From Phytophthora sp. 'mugwort' (lineage: Eukaryota > Oomycota > Peronosporomycetes > Peronosporales > Peronosporaceae), in NCBI GenBank assembly GCA_033558025.1, contig JAUCEF010000016.1:1860001-1924000 (forward strand): a stretch of 64,000 bases of DNA, in the 5' to 3' direction. The notes beneath the pieces are model-generated. The model worked only from the letters and a program-made list of their open reading frames with translations. It was not told the origin of the DNA and did not search any database. Made by a program: the position numbers and the translations under genes. Positions 32,959 to 42,949 of the stretch are shown here, piece by piece. Position 1 is the stretch's first letter; each line of letters starts with the position of its first letter.

Positions 32959-34982
32959 CAGTCACACCTCTGCAAGTGACACCCGATCGGTCCGGGCCAG
33001 GACGTTGTTTCATTTAGAGAATTAGTCAGAAAAAGAAATGGCCTACAGTCACATTTGTGTAAGGATAAAACTATCTAGTGACGTCTGCCGCCGAAGCTTC
33101 ACAACTGTGCTCTAGCTATCATCGTCAAGGCCTGCAGCATTTCCTGCTCACGCTTTGTATCCCCTTCACATTGGAATAAAAACGAAGAAAACTCCATACA
33201 ATAGGCGAGCGCTGTCGATGCTGCCACAGGAGGCTGGTCGTTCTCGTCGTCTTCCTGTTCTTCGTCCACATTAGCACCAGCCTCTCCGGTAGCATTGGTT
33301 TCACTATCGTCTTCTAGTAGTTCGTGAACTTCAACCTCAGAATCAATGTCCAAATAATCTGACAGGCTGTCGGGTGCGCTCACCCCCCTCAAGCACGCTC
33401 GCAATATCGTCTATCACTTTTTGGTCAGCAGCCAATGCATAGTCTCCTGCCTGTCGGAGTTCCCCCAACAACACTATCTACGATCCTTGTCTTCACCCAG
33501 CAGTTGCGTATGCAATCGGACGTCATATCGTCCCAGCTGTCGATACTAAACTGGTTTGCCTCAAGAAGGTTCAGTTTCCGCTTTATTCCGCCTTCCATTG
33601 GGTCGAGGCACCAGCGGACAAATCAATGACGGTAGCGTGCCTAAAAAAATGATCGGATGATGCCTACACAAAATACCAATCAGTATAATAGTGCGGCAAG
33701 CAATAACCAAATATTCCTGAATACTTTCCCGCATCTAGTGGCTGAACCGACGAAGTCGGACTCGAAGGAAGGAAGTGCACTTCAACGTGTGAAAGTGTCT
33801 TGATAACTTTGTGGCTAGAAGCGTTATTAGCCAGCAAAAGAACTTTTCGTTTCTCTACTGCCATCTTCATGTTGAAATATTGTAGCAACTCGAAAAAAAT
33901 GGTTGATGTCACCCATGCCTTCTTCGTGTGGTAATACACCACTGGCCTACCTTTAGAGCACGCTTTCTACCACCTTAAAAGCACCGTGGATTCGCTACTG
34001 TCCCTATGACAAAGGGATCCAGCTTGTGCGTTCCAGACGTATTGCAGCAGAAAGCAATAGTTCTTCGGGCCTTGTCGCGTTTATTTTGCCCTTATGGCTC
34101 ATCGTTGCAAGCGTTTGGTTGGGAGCTAGTCGATAAAACAGACCTGTTTCGTCAGAAGTGTAGATGTTTTCGGGTCGGTATTTGACGGGTAATGTGTTGC
34201 AGCGAGTAGCGAGCCGATCGAACTTCTATAGCGGGGGCACTATCAACCTCACCATGCAGACACTTCGAGGATATTCCATTGCGTTTCTTGAACTTAGCAA
34301 GCCAGCCGTTGCTTAGTCGAAGCTGAGCATCACTAATGTTGAGGGTTTGCTTAATATCTCCGGCTTAGAGAAGCAAAATATCATCAGAAATAATAGCATT
34401 CCTTCATACCTGTGGAAAAAGTCGACGAGCTGCGGCTTGAACTCAGGAAACTTCACCCGACGCCGTCGAGATACTGACGATTTCGCGCTGCAATAGTAAG
34501 ACGGCTGCTTGTTTCGAATACGCCGAATAGTGATGATGCCGATGGTCTTTTTAAAGGTACTGCAGGCCCATATTAACAGCTCTCCATCCCTTATCCTAGG
34601 CTTGCGGTGGCCTTCAAGCAGGTCTGGAGCTTCTCCTCCATCGTCAACGAATGCGCTCGGCTTTGGGGCGGCATGGTTCATGGCTGGAAATGCTAGTTCG
34701 GACTGAACATTACGGCGAGAGGTTGGGGACTGAATGTTGTCCGGGGAGGGGTGCTGTCTAAAAAACTGGCAGACAGCGGTCGAGAAACAATAGGCGAGGA
34801 ACCGTTTGGAGTCCATTTAGGGAGTTCCCCCCACCCTGGTTATCAAAGTTAGATAATAAGGAGAATTTTTATCAGTTAGAGATCGACGATAAAGTCATAT
34901 AGTCGAATTTGCACACAGAGAAGACTAACCAGATACAGGATGTGTGGTCAGGTAGGGAGGCTCAGTAAGGGAGGTGTGACTG
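32959..34982 (-). mobile_element. Tigger/pogo-like DNA transposon with TA duplication
   Basis: Terminal inverted repeats start CAGTCACACCTC at 32959 and end GAGGTGTGACTG at 34982, each flanked by TA (32957-32958 and 34983-34984), the pogo-superfamily target site. The 2024-base element encodes a broken transposase on the minus strand. Its right part lies inside the left arm of the large inverted repeat. Confidence 0.85.
33099..34816 (-). pseudogene. Tigger-like (CENP-B/DDE) transposase, broken
   Basis: It starts at the ATG at 34814-34816 (MDSKRFLAYCFSTAVC). A probable 46-base intron (34364-34409, GTATGA...AAG) joins VDFFHRY to DIKQTLNISDAQLRLSNGWL, a CENP-B-type DNA-binding segment. Then come YTSDETGLFYRLAPNQ with the first catalytic D and, in another frame at 33664-33942, VLLLANNASSHKVI (usually ADNAS, so the second D is changed to N) and VQPLDAG. 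Stops near 34010 and frame shifts make it inactive. Confidence 0.75.
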
Positions 34983-34984
34983 TA

Positions 34985-35782
34985 GTAGTAAACGTATATT
35001 TCGTTCATGTGCAGTTATCCTCACACGCGGAAGTTCGCATGCAAGCAGCTCCTATTGATGAGTGCTAAAAGGCTCGTCTTCACGACACCCTTTGTTTTGA
35101 GATTTTCGTATGTAAATGCTTGTCTAAGCTGCTTTAACTTGCTTTAATAGACGATGGGTAGCTTCCGAACTAACCGTTAAATCCTTCGTAGCCCCCTGCA
35201 GCACTAAAGGTGTAATCAGGGCCAAAGGCCTCTTAGTACAAGGCCTCATGCAGAATTGTACAGTAGAAGCAGTTATCTATCAAGCTACCAACCATGATAG
35301 TGACAGTTTACTCTGAGAAACGTTTACTTAAGTAGTGTGGTTGTAGCAGTTTGTTCACGAGATAAATATTTCTCACGAAGGGTGTGTGACTAGCTCAGCA
35401 GTGTTTCCATCCTAAGTAGTCTGCTCAGTTTTCTTGCTTAAGAAGCGGCAATCTTTGGTCAGGCTGATTCAATCGTGGTTATGAACGAGTGCGACCACGT
35501 GTAACAAATTTCTACTAACAGTGAACGCTCCAGCTCGAGTTAAATTCACGCAAACCAACATAAAGTATATTTACAAGCCCGGGCGCAGCACGCCTTTGCT
35601 AGTTGACGCTCTATAGACCAACACTAATACACCAGGTAGTGCAAGTACAACGCGCGTCCTGGAAATCCGTTGTCCGACAATGGATTCCTTATAGGAGCGA
35701 ATAGCCACACGAATGTCTAAGCGTCGCTTCGAATGCATAAACGCGACGATTACTCGACTTCAGGGTCATCAACATGGCTAGG
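34985..35782. other. 3' flank of orphan gene, no gene seen
   Basis: Lies within the left arm. No open frame of interest; the same sequence is found inverted at about 44524-45321. Confidence 0.5.
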
Positions 35783-36736
35783 CTACTCGCCATCATCTTC
35801 GCTCAGCTCTTCCAATGTCATCGGTTGCGCCATCTCCATGTTCTCCTCGGCCACAGGCAGCGGCCCGAACGACACCGATCGACGCCGACTGTCCTTGACC
35901 GACGAGCTGGCCTGCGAGTCGCTCTCGAACGACCACGCGCTCACACTTGACTGCTCACCACTCTCCGTCTCCTTCTCGTCCTCGTCTATTGGCTGGATCA
36001 CGCGCATCTTCGGGTAGTCACTGTCGGTCACCGGCTCGGCGGCAGCAAAGTCCACGTCCATGTTCATGTCGTCGTTGACTTCGGCGAAGTCGCTCAGATC
36101 GTAGTCGCTCTCACTGGCGCCGCTATACTCGTCGCCGTCCACATCCTCAGCCTCGTCCTCGACGTAGCCCTCCTCCTCGTAGCCGAGCTCGGACGCCGAC
36201 AGGAACGTGGTCTTGGAGCATGTGGCCACCATGGACTGGATGAGGCTGTTCTTGCAGTTGAAGACCACCATGGCCTCGTCTGCGGCGGTCTTCTGCTCCT
36301 GTAGCACCCGTTTAACGCGCACACGCGAGCGCACCGTGCGCTTGAGGTTGTGTAGCAATACACTCTCGCGCTGGTCCTCACGTCGCAGCAGCTTGAGTTC
36401 GTCGGCCAGATCCTTTAGCAGATCTGGCTGGCCCAGCGTCTGCGCCTGCTCCAGGTCCTCCTGCAGCTCACGCAGCTGCTCGAGACGCTGGCGCTGGTTG
36501 AGCACGTTCTCCACAATGTGTGCGCGCAGCAGCTCCGTCTCGTCGGCTACGGCCTGCAGGCGCTTGGTCAGACGCTCGCGGCGGCGGCGCATCATGTCGC
36601 CTACCTGTTTGCTGGAGCAGGCTACGCATTTCAGCGCCTTGAGCACCTGCTTAGAATTCTCAATCGGGTCGTCGGACGCCGTGAGCTGTGGGATGGCGGC
36701 CAAGGGCGACATCCATGCGATGGCGGCGGTGGACAT
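35783..36736 (-). CDS. orphan coiled-coil/acidic protein, left copy
   Basis: 317 residues from the ATG at 36734-36736 (MSTAAIAWMSPLAAIPQL). The frame is open for 250 bases upstream without an ATG, so a 5' exon is possible. Residues about 25-160 are strongly helical and charged, with RRRRERLTKRLQAVADE and ENVLNQRQRLEQLRELQEDL, a likely coiled coil. A CxxC pair (KCVACSSKQ) sits near residue 38. Residues about 190-317 are acidic and Ser-rich, with a basic patch DSRRRSVSFGPL that looks like a phosphorylation site. I do not recognise the family. G/C-rich codon use is like the host genes, unlike the nearby transposons. The protein is identical to the right copy. Confidence 0.75.
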   Translation of the reverse strand: MSTAAIAWMSPLAAIPQLTASDDPIENSKQVLKALKCVACSSKQVGDMMRRRRERLTKRLQAVADETELLRAHIVENVLNQRQRLEQLRELQEDLEQAQTLGQPDLLKDLADELKLLRREDQRESVLLHNLKRTVRSRVRVKRVLQEQKTAADEAMVVFNCKNSLIQSMVATCSKTTFLSASELGYEEEGYVEDEAEDVDGDEYSGASESDYDLSDFAEVNDDMNMDVDFAAAEPVTDSDYPKMRVIQPIDEDEKETESGEQSSVSAWSFESDSQASSSVKDSRRRSVSFGPLPVAEENMEMAQPMTLEELSEDDGE

Positions 36737-37239
36737 GATGGATGATGAGGCGGCAGAAGAGAGAGAGCGATAAACGGCGTCCCGGAATCCCAATCGGATC
36801 AGGAGGCGGCTCTCTTCTTGTCGAAACTGGAACTGCCTCGAGCGTCCTGCGGTCAGCAGAAGCTCTTCCCGGTCATCCTGGCTTCCTCCTTCTGCGCGGC
36901 TAAACGCGGCCCAAGCGTCATCTTTGCTGCGGCGCTCGACACCGGCCCCAAGGTCTTTTGTGATGGAGGCGGATCTTTTATGGGGCTAGTGGCTGTAATT
37001 TTCAAAAACATGCGCCCCTCGTTTAACGTGTTTTTTCTGCCAAAAGTCTGCCTGCACCGAATAAGAGATATCATAAACCACACAGTAAAATTGGCCAATC
37101 AGGACGCGCTGACCAAATAGCATTGAAGACGAGATATCATAACGCCCGCTGACCCAATGCGCGATATCATAACGCACCCTACAGTGATAGCCAACCATTC
37201 TGTGGCATCCTCCAATAGCACTCAATTCCATTACCAGAA

Positions 37240-38809
37240 ATGACTCGAACAGGACGCGCTCGACTGTCTAGAAGCGGCTCTAGGACGCGGCAATATAAGC
37301 GGGTGGCCGTTACCTTCGAGTTCAAGCTACGCGTTATCCAGTTCCTTGACGAGAAACCCATGGTCGCCGCCATCGCTCAATTTTTTCCTGGCCTCCCCCT
37401 CCCCCCCCCCCCCCCCAACAAAGTTAATGACAAGAGGCGGCTTTGCTACTCGTGGAAGGCGGCCAGGGACATGGTTGAGGCAAACTCCAGTGGCGGCGCG
37501 CAGCTTCACTGTCGAGACAAGAGCCCCGGCGCGGGCATGACGTTGGCACCCGCGGCAGAAGAGCAGCTCGTCCGCTGGGTGAACGAGCTACGCGCTGATG
37601 ACGTCCCAGTGACGAGGCTCATGCTGCGGCTCCAAGCCTAGGAGCTCTACGAAACCTGCCGCCGCTCGCTGGGCCCTTTACGGCTTCATGGACATGGCGC
37701 AAACACTTCCTTCGCCGTCACCGACTATCAATTCAACGGCGCACACGAGAGGGTCAGAAGACGCCCGAGGGGGACGTGGCCCAAGATGCTGTTGCGTTTG
37801 GCAAGCAGGTGCGCGACAAGATGACAGCTTTGGGCGTCACAAAGGTCTTTAACGCTGACCAAACCGGTACGTTGCTCACTTAATCTGATATTTGTATATG
37901 CTGCCATCTAATTTGTGATTGATCCTCAGCGGTGAACTACGAGTATGTTCCGGCGATCACAGTGGCCGCTAGAGGTGCGAAGACCGTCTGGGTGAAGTGC
38001 GCGGGCAACACGAAAGAGCGCGTCAATATGATGCTTCTTGGGGACAGTGAAGGCAACAAGCTTGACCCCTTCATCGTCTTCAAGACGCGGCGATCCACCA
38101 GGGCTGAGACGGCTGTGGAGAATGCGGCCGTGCAACACGGCTTTGGCCGCCATCTCTCCGGGTGAACTGGGACCGCTTCAGGACGGGGTGCAGCTGCATG
38201 GTGACGCGGCGGGTGGTGGAACAGCGAGCTGTCTATTCAGTTCCTGTATATCACGTCGGGAAGCGTTCAAAACAAAAATATGCACGAACCTGTCCTCTTT
38301 CTCTGGGAGACTTCTCGGGCCACTGGCGCGAGGACGTCATCATCTTTTCCCGCCTTCTCAATGTCGAGCTCATGCGTGTCCCACCTGGCTACAAGTACAC
38401 ATGTCAGCCCGCCGATATCGCATGGAACCGACCACTCAAAGATTACCAGCGCAAGCAATGGGTCGACTTCCTCCTCGCTCAGGTTTGTGCTGCTGGACCC
38501 GGCGTCGCGTTCAAAATGATGCCGCCAAAGCGCGCTGACGTCATTCACTGGGTCCAGAGCGCGTGGGCGGCGCTGTCAGTGTCGACAATCATCGGCGGCT
38601 TCAGGAATGCACAGCAGCTCCTGCTCTCCGGGCCCACAGACGTCAGAATCCCCAGCCGTACTGTTGAAGCGCGTCAGCCAGACTGGAGCTCCCTCGGGCA
38701 GCTCCTTCGTGCAGGCGCCATTCCAACGGACTCAGTCGACGCAGCGAAGGACATCGACGTTGTGCGCGCGGAAGAAGACGACAAGCCAATGCTGGAGGCG
38801 GAGGTGTAG
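37240..38809 (+). pseudogene. pogo-like DDE transposase, broken
   Basis: Starts MTRTGRARLSRSGSRTRQYK at the ATG at 37240. A TAG at 37639-37641 interrupts it, followed by a frame shift. The DDE core includes KVFNADQT, a 63-base intron (37867-37929, GTACGT...CTCAG), then AVNYEYVPA, KTVWVKCAGNTKERV and LGDSEGNKLDPFIVFKTRR. Near 38374-38430 is VPPGYKYTCQPADIAWNRPL, the segment before the last catalytic acidic residue. It ends LEAEV at 38809. A run of about 22 C residues at 37394-37416, broken by a single T, is a likely slippage site. Confidence 0.8.
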
Positions 38810-38839
38810 ATAGATGTCATAATCAGGAGCTGGAAATAA

Positions 38840-38903
38840 ATCACCGGGTGGAATCGAACCCCTTTCCCCCTTTTCGGGTGTTTTTCCGTTAAGCTACGGT
38901 GAT
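38840..38903 (-). tRNA. tRNA-like segment, probably a pseudogene
   Basis: Read on the minus strand, the ends form a perfect 7-bp acceptor stem (ATCACCG with CGGTGAT). TAGCTTAACGG looks like the start of a D-arm, and GGGGTTCGATTCC like a T-arm with its conserved loop. At 64 bases it is short; the D-stem and T-stem each have a mismatch, and the anticodon stem is weak, so the identity cannot be given. It lies inside the pogo-like element, just before its right end. Confidence 0.4.
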
Positions 38904-39218
38904 ACGTCTTGTGCGCCACCTACAGGAACACAACGCAGGTAGTCAGCAGCTGAGGAGCGCGCGGTGGAGCGAGATGCGGCAGCGTACCTTGGCTGTGCGG
39001 GTGGGGAATAAGCTGCTTGACGCGGTGATCCAGCACTGACAGTGAGTGGCGAGCGTCGGTGGGCGCGTGTCCAAACGCCTGCGCCAATCACTGCATGTGT
39101 CCTACGCGGGACACGATCGGACAAAATGTGCTGGTGCAGATGTCCCGTCGTGTGTAATTTTCTGAAACCAGAACCGCGCTGCAGATCAGGTGCGCATTAT
39201 GATATCTCTTATTCAGTA

Positions 39219-39491
39219 ATTCAGTTTGCATCGGACACGGGGCTCCGGCCGGTCAAATCACTCAACCCTTGTGGATTCGCCGTAACTTGCGTTGCGTCGA
39301 GGAGAATGTTTAACTCAAGGTACAGCCATCACCGGAAAATGGGCGCGCTTCCCGCTGCAAACCGCGTGGCATTGGTGCTGGTTGGTATTGTTGGCCTTGG
39401 TGGCGTTCCGAGATGACCATCGAGCCGACTGAAGGGAATCTTTAATGGCGATGACGAAAGCAACGTCGATAGCCGTGGACCCTAGCTACTG
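39219..39491. repeat. left inner arm of the large inverted repeat, first part
   Basis: Inverted match to about 43000-43249, about 94% identical by eye (roughly 14 substitutions and one gap in 250 bases). It directly follows the pogo insertion. The homology resumes after the next element at 41388, up to about 41440 (CACTCCCGAAAGCGAAA). Confidence 0.85.
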
Positions 39492-39493
39492 TA

Positions 39494-41385
39494 CCGTATA
39501 AACCGGATTGAGTGAGACAGACGGATCGAGGGCGACGCTCGTAAAAACCACGGAAGCTTAGTAAGAAAAAGGACAACATGCACACAAACATAGAGATGAC
39601 ACCCCTTCCGGATCAACATTGCATTTAAGTGTTTGTATCTGTTGCATGCACGACAGGAGCATCTACGTCAGATACGTCTTGAACTCGAAACATACCATCT
39701 TGGTCACGAGGCCCAAACGAAGTGATTCCAGCCCTAATAAAACCCTTCCTAATTGTTTTCTCAGAATCATTTGCCACGCTTCACTTACGAACCGCGACAA
39801 AAGCGCTCGCCTTTCATCAGGAGTGCTTGGGAACAGGTTCGATTCGTGGTATTCCTCGTGGCTGGCACTGTACAATACATCGTAAGGTTCAGATGCGAAT
39901 GTGGATGCACACAAACTATTATCACGTACCAGATGTGGTCCTTGAACGGCTTCATGACAGCGACATCCATGGGCTGGCAAATGCCAGTGATGCCGGGCGG
40001 CACGAACTCCACTTGTGTGCAACTGCGTTCTTGTAGTTTATGGCGAACTGTTCCATCTTATGCACCTTCAAACTATCGAGAATAAGGAGGCGACAGGAAT
40101 CGACACTTGGCTTCCAGATCTAACAGCAAGTAACAATTTTTGTAAATATCAGCAACAAATATGTTTCCCCAGCAAATAACTTACTCTCTCAATTCACTCC
40201 AGCATTACGGCTTCATCGCACCATGCCTTCTTCTGCACCGTGTGCAGGACGTCGTCGGAGCCGAATTGCGGGTTCCATACCTTGTGCGAGACTGGTCCCC
40301 CCCGGCACACCCGCAAAAACGATAAGCGGGGGAACTTTCTCACCCGTCGCAGATGCGGTCAAAAACACAGAGTCCCGAAACCCATTGATTTCGCCACCTA
40401 AACATTAATAACAAATAGCGATTAGTGTTATCCCGATAGATAGAATACGTTAGTATGCTTACCTTGAACCACATCAATGGTTGGGTTGCCGACGAAGTCT
40501 ACCGTGGTTATACCCACCATATCGATAAACACAGCCGTTTGATCCATGTTGAAGACGGAAGCCATCTTGTCTGGCCCACTCTCTCCAGACAGAACGCCAT
40601 TTTCTTCATTCGTGTGTTGAATAGACTGCGTAAAAACATCTGCAATCGCTAATAAATACGCTTATTAGTTTATAAACACAACTCGTACGATATCATCAAC
40701 CATACCTCCATGTCCGAACGCTTTTTTCTGCCTTTGTGGGTAATCTGCCTTACCGAGAGACGATTCCGCTTCAAAACCATCTAAGAAAAGACACGTTGCC
40801 GCCTCTCGTTCTTCTTTTTGAATTGTGGGGGTCTAAGTGCGCAAGGATACTTATCAAACAACGCATAGAAACACAAAGAAAGCGATTTATTCGCATTTCA
40901 ATGATCCAATCCAGCAGTCCAGAATGTGTAAAACAGAGATCACAATAAAATCGATTGTTGTAAACTCACTGCTTCTCGAGGCCCGGGTTGCGTACATACA
41001 TCGCAGCTCGCTTTGCTGAGGGAGCGTAGAACTTGTTTGGTACCTCCTTGGCAGCTGTTTGGATCATGTTGGTTTGCTTTTACCACCGATAATATGTGGA
41101 GCGGTGCACACGAGCTGGCGCTGCGGCAGCTGCAACGGTTACGCCCGCCTGTGCCTACAGGGCATTGAATTTTGTCTTGTTCGTATTCTTGGGACGCCGT
41201 GGCATTACACCAAAATCCCGCCTGAAAGGCGCGCGAGGGAGGGATGTCAAAGCGAAGAGTGCTGAAGATTGACGAGCGCCACACCAACAATACTTTTTAC
41301 GGCGTAAATATTCGGTTTATGATTTGCACATTTTGCGCAGGAGCAGAAGTTAGTACCACTGTTTCACTCAATCCGATTTATTCGG
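39494..41385 (-). mobile_element. second pogo-like transposon, different family
   Basis: The left end is CCGTATAAACCGGATTGAGT at 39494; the right end, inverted, is CCGAATAAATCGGATTGAGT ending at 41385. TA flanks both sides (39492-39493, 41386-41387). The terminal repeats differ from those of the other pogo-like elements here. It encodes a broken minus-strand transposase and splits the left inner arm. Confidence 0.82.
39663..41213 (-). pseudogene. pogo-like DDE transposase with two introns, broken
   Basis: Starts near MPRRPKNTNKTKFNAL (ATG at about 41211-41213), with early stops. It continues as RVHRSTYYRW, then DYPQRQKKAFGHGG, a 57-base intron (40649-40705), ENGVLSGESGPDKMASVFNM with MDQTAVFIDM, and a 65-base intron (40398-40462, GTAAGC...TTTAG). 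After it come INGFRDSVFLTASATGEK, VPPLIVFAGVPGG and KKAWCDEAVMLEWIE, then VPPGITGICQPMDVAVMKPF (39900-40003) in the last third. Canonical splice sites argue that it was once expressed. Confidence 0.78.
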
Positions 41386-41387
41386 TA

Positions 41388-41701
41388 GTTCGGCTAGCTA
41401 TTCTCGATGTTGTGCACACTCCCGAAAGCGAAATACCAGCACCAGTCCACTAGTTAGGTAATGTAAAGACGAGGGCATGATAGCTGTCAGTACGACCACC
41501 ATTCGACAGGCTGGTTCGATCGCCGGCAGATGAACTGTCAGTTTCATTAGCGATGTATAAACAGCAGGGAACAATTTAAAGCCGATTTCCTGCAGGTGTC
41601 GAGATCGCCGTCGACACTACCTGTTCCCTTCGTGACTGGCGCCGCTGGCTGTCCAGAAACCGTCTGCGCCTGCTTGCACCTGGAAGGCCTAAAATAATGA
41701 T
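41388..41701. other. spacer between two pogo-like elements
   Basis: No gene. The first 50 bases continue the inner arm of the large inverted repeat; the rest has no match that I could see. Confidence 0.45.
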
Positions 41702-41703
41702 TA

Positions 41704-42525
41704 CTTACCGTAAAACCTGTGTAGTATCCGACACACTTTTGACTTTGGGGGTTGGGCCCCTTAAAATCGAAAATTCACAATCCAAACGGAAAAAGACACT
41801 TTACTAAAACCCACCGATTTAGCACTCAAGAGTACTTTCATTAGATCCAGGAAGGGGGTGTTACCCTGAGAGCCCTCCCACCGCGGGGAACGATTAACAC
41901 AAAGTATTACACCTGCCTTCGACGCTTACCTCTCCTCTGCTACTATGTCCTCTTCATCATCGACCTCACTAACCTCAGGATCTAGAAGCTCCATGCGCTT
42001 TAGTTGCTCAGCGAGAGCACTAGACGATGCCTCAAATGTTAGATCGACAGGTGGCACGGCGAGAATGCCCTTAAACCCGTTCGAGATCGTCAAATTGGAC
42101 AGCTCGTCCCACGCGGTGGCAACCCAACCAACCAGTACATCCCTAGACGACGCTTTAACCACGCTGCTGCTCTCCTGGTTCGCCAGCTTATCCGTCAGCC
42201 AGTTAACCCAGCGTTGGCGCAGACGCTGCTTCAACGGGAGGTTCCAAGCAATGTCCGCCGGCTGTACAGCCGAGGGCGGCGACCTCGACCCGCACTGGTT
42301 CGTGTGCGGCTAATATATCATTGGTACTGTATTTAGAATTTGGAGAATGACTAAGCTTTACACGGCTGGTGCCTAACTTTTAGCGAGCCGTGGACACCTA
42401 TTTTGTGGAGCTGTCTGTCGGAAATGACAACAATTCAGATGTGTCCAAATTGCTGGCGTCTGATTGGCTTATTTGGCGTGTCGGATATAACATTCTGCCG
42501 GATACTACACAGGTTTTATGGTAAG
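41704..42525 (-). mobile_element. 822-bp pogo-like deletion derivative
   Basis: The ends CTTACCGTAAAACCTGTGTA (41704) and, inverted, CTTACCATAAAACCTGTGTA (ending 42525) are flanked by TA (41702-41703 and 42526-42527). Inside is only the C-terminal part of a transposase, so it would depend on a helper. It lies at the centre of the large inverted repeat. Confidence 0.88.
41926..42265 (-). pseudogene. pogo-like transposase C-terminal fragment
   Basis: Reads VQPADIAWNLPLKQRLRQRW and WVATAWDELSNLTISNGFKG, then an acidic end (VDDEEDIVAEER). It is like the last part of the transposase at 38374-38809 (QPADIAWNRPLKDYQRKQW), but from another family. The catalytic core is deleted. Confidence 0.75.
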
Positions 42526-42527
42526 TA

Positions 42528-42949
42528 AATCCTTTAGAATATTGTAGTTCTCGGCAAAGAACCGCGTCGTCCCGATTGTATGCGCCATCTTCAATGGATG
42601 TGTCGATACAGTACCCGTACCGGCTGGTGATGCCGGAGAAGTGGTTCCGGATACACTAGCCTGGTGCGCACTACGCGGTACACAGGATACTCTCCTGCGG
42701 GGCGCGGTGAGTGTCGGTACTCCGTGATTTTGCTTTAACCGATATTCAAACTTATGGCTACTCATATCTTTTAGGTGTTGTGCTCTGCTGCAGGCATTTT
42801 TAGCACTGGTTATAAATTGTCCCCCAAAAATGTAGAAGCAGTTTGAACGGTCGACCTCGATGTCTGTCTGACTGACCCCCCTACCGCGACAGTCACTTCA
42901 CGGGGCTGTGTAGCTGCCGCAAAACAACAAATGTGACGAAAGGGTGCCG
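42528..42949. other. centre of the inverted repeat, no gene seen
   Basis: Unique sequence between the deletion derivative and the right arm. A minus-strand open frame (42505-42765) has no recognised motif. Confidence 0.4.

Larger units (their letters stand above)
34312..37054. repeat. left outer arm of the large inverted repeat
   Basis: Reverse complement of about 43252-45994 over roughly 2.74 kb. I saw only six differing bases while comparing them. The outer limit is CTTAGTCGA at 34312, inside the Tigger transposase gene. The inner limit is the pogo-like insertion at 37055. Confidence 0.93.
37057..39216 (+). mobile_element. pogo-like transposon inserted in the left arm
   Basis: Its ends read CCGAATAAGAGATATCATAA (37057-37076) and, inverted, CTGAATAAGAGATATCATAA (39197-39216). 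The right flank is TA (39217-39218); the left is CA (37055-37056), a TA with one change. The right arm of the large repeat keeps the uninterrupted site, CCTG-TA-ATTCAG, at 43245-43255 on the opposite strand, so insertion at a single TA is shown directly. GATATCATAA recurs just inside the left end (about 37132 and 37163) as subterminal repeats. It carries a broken transposase and a tRNA-like segment. Confidence 0.92.

Noticed and set aside
33006..33140. Copy of another inverted end near the Tigger left end
   Set aside because: The phrase ACAGTCACA recurs once near 33045, but no second end or TA flank was found, so it is probably chance or subterminal.
36207..36773. 188-residue Ser/Arg-rich frame, identical at 43533-44099
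   Set aside because: Antisense shadow of the orphan coiled-coil gene; it is repeated only because the locus is duplicated.
36818..37054. 79-residue frame shared by both arms (to ...PKVCL), extended on the left by the pogo insertion
   Set aside because: It has no ATG, only a TTG start, and overlaps the upstream region of the orphan gene; conservation is explained by the inverted repeat.
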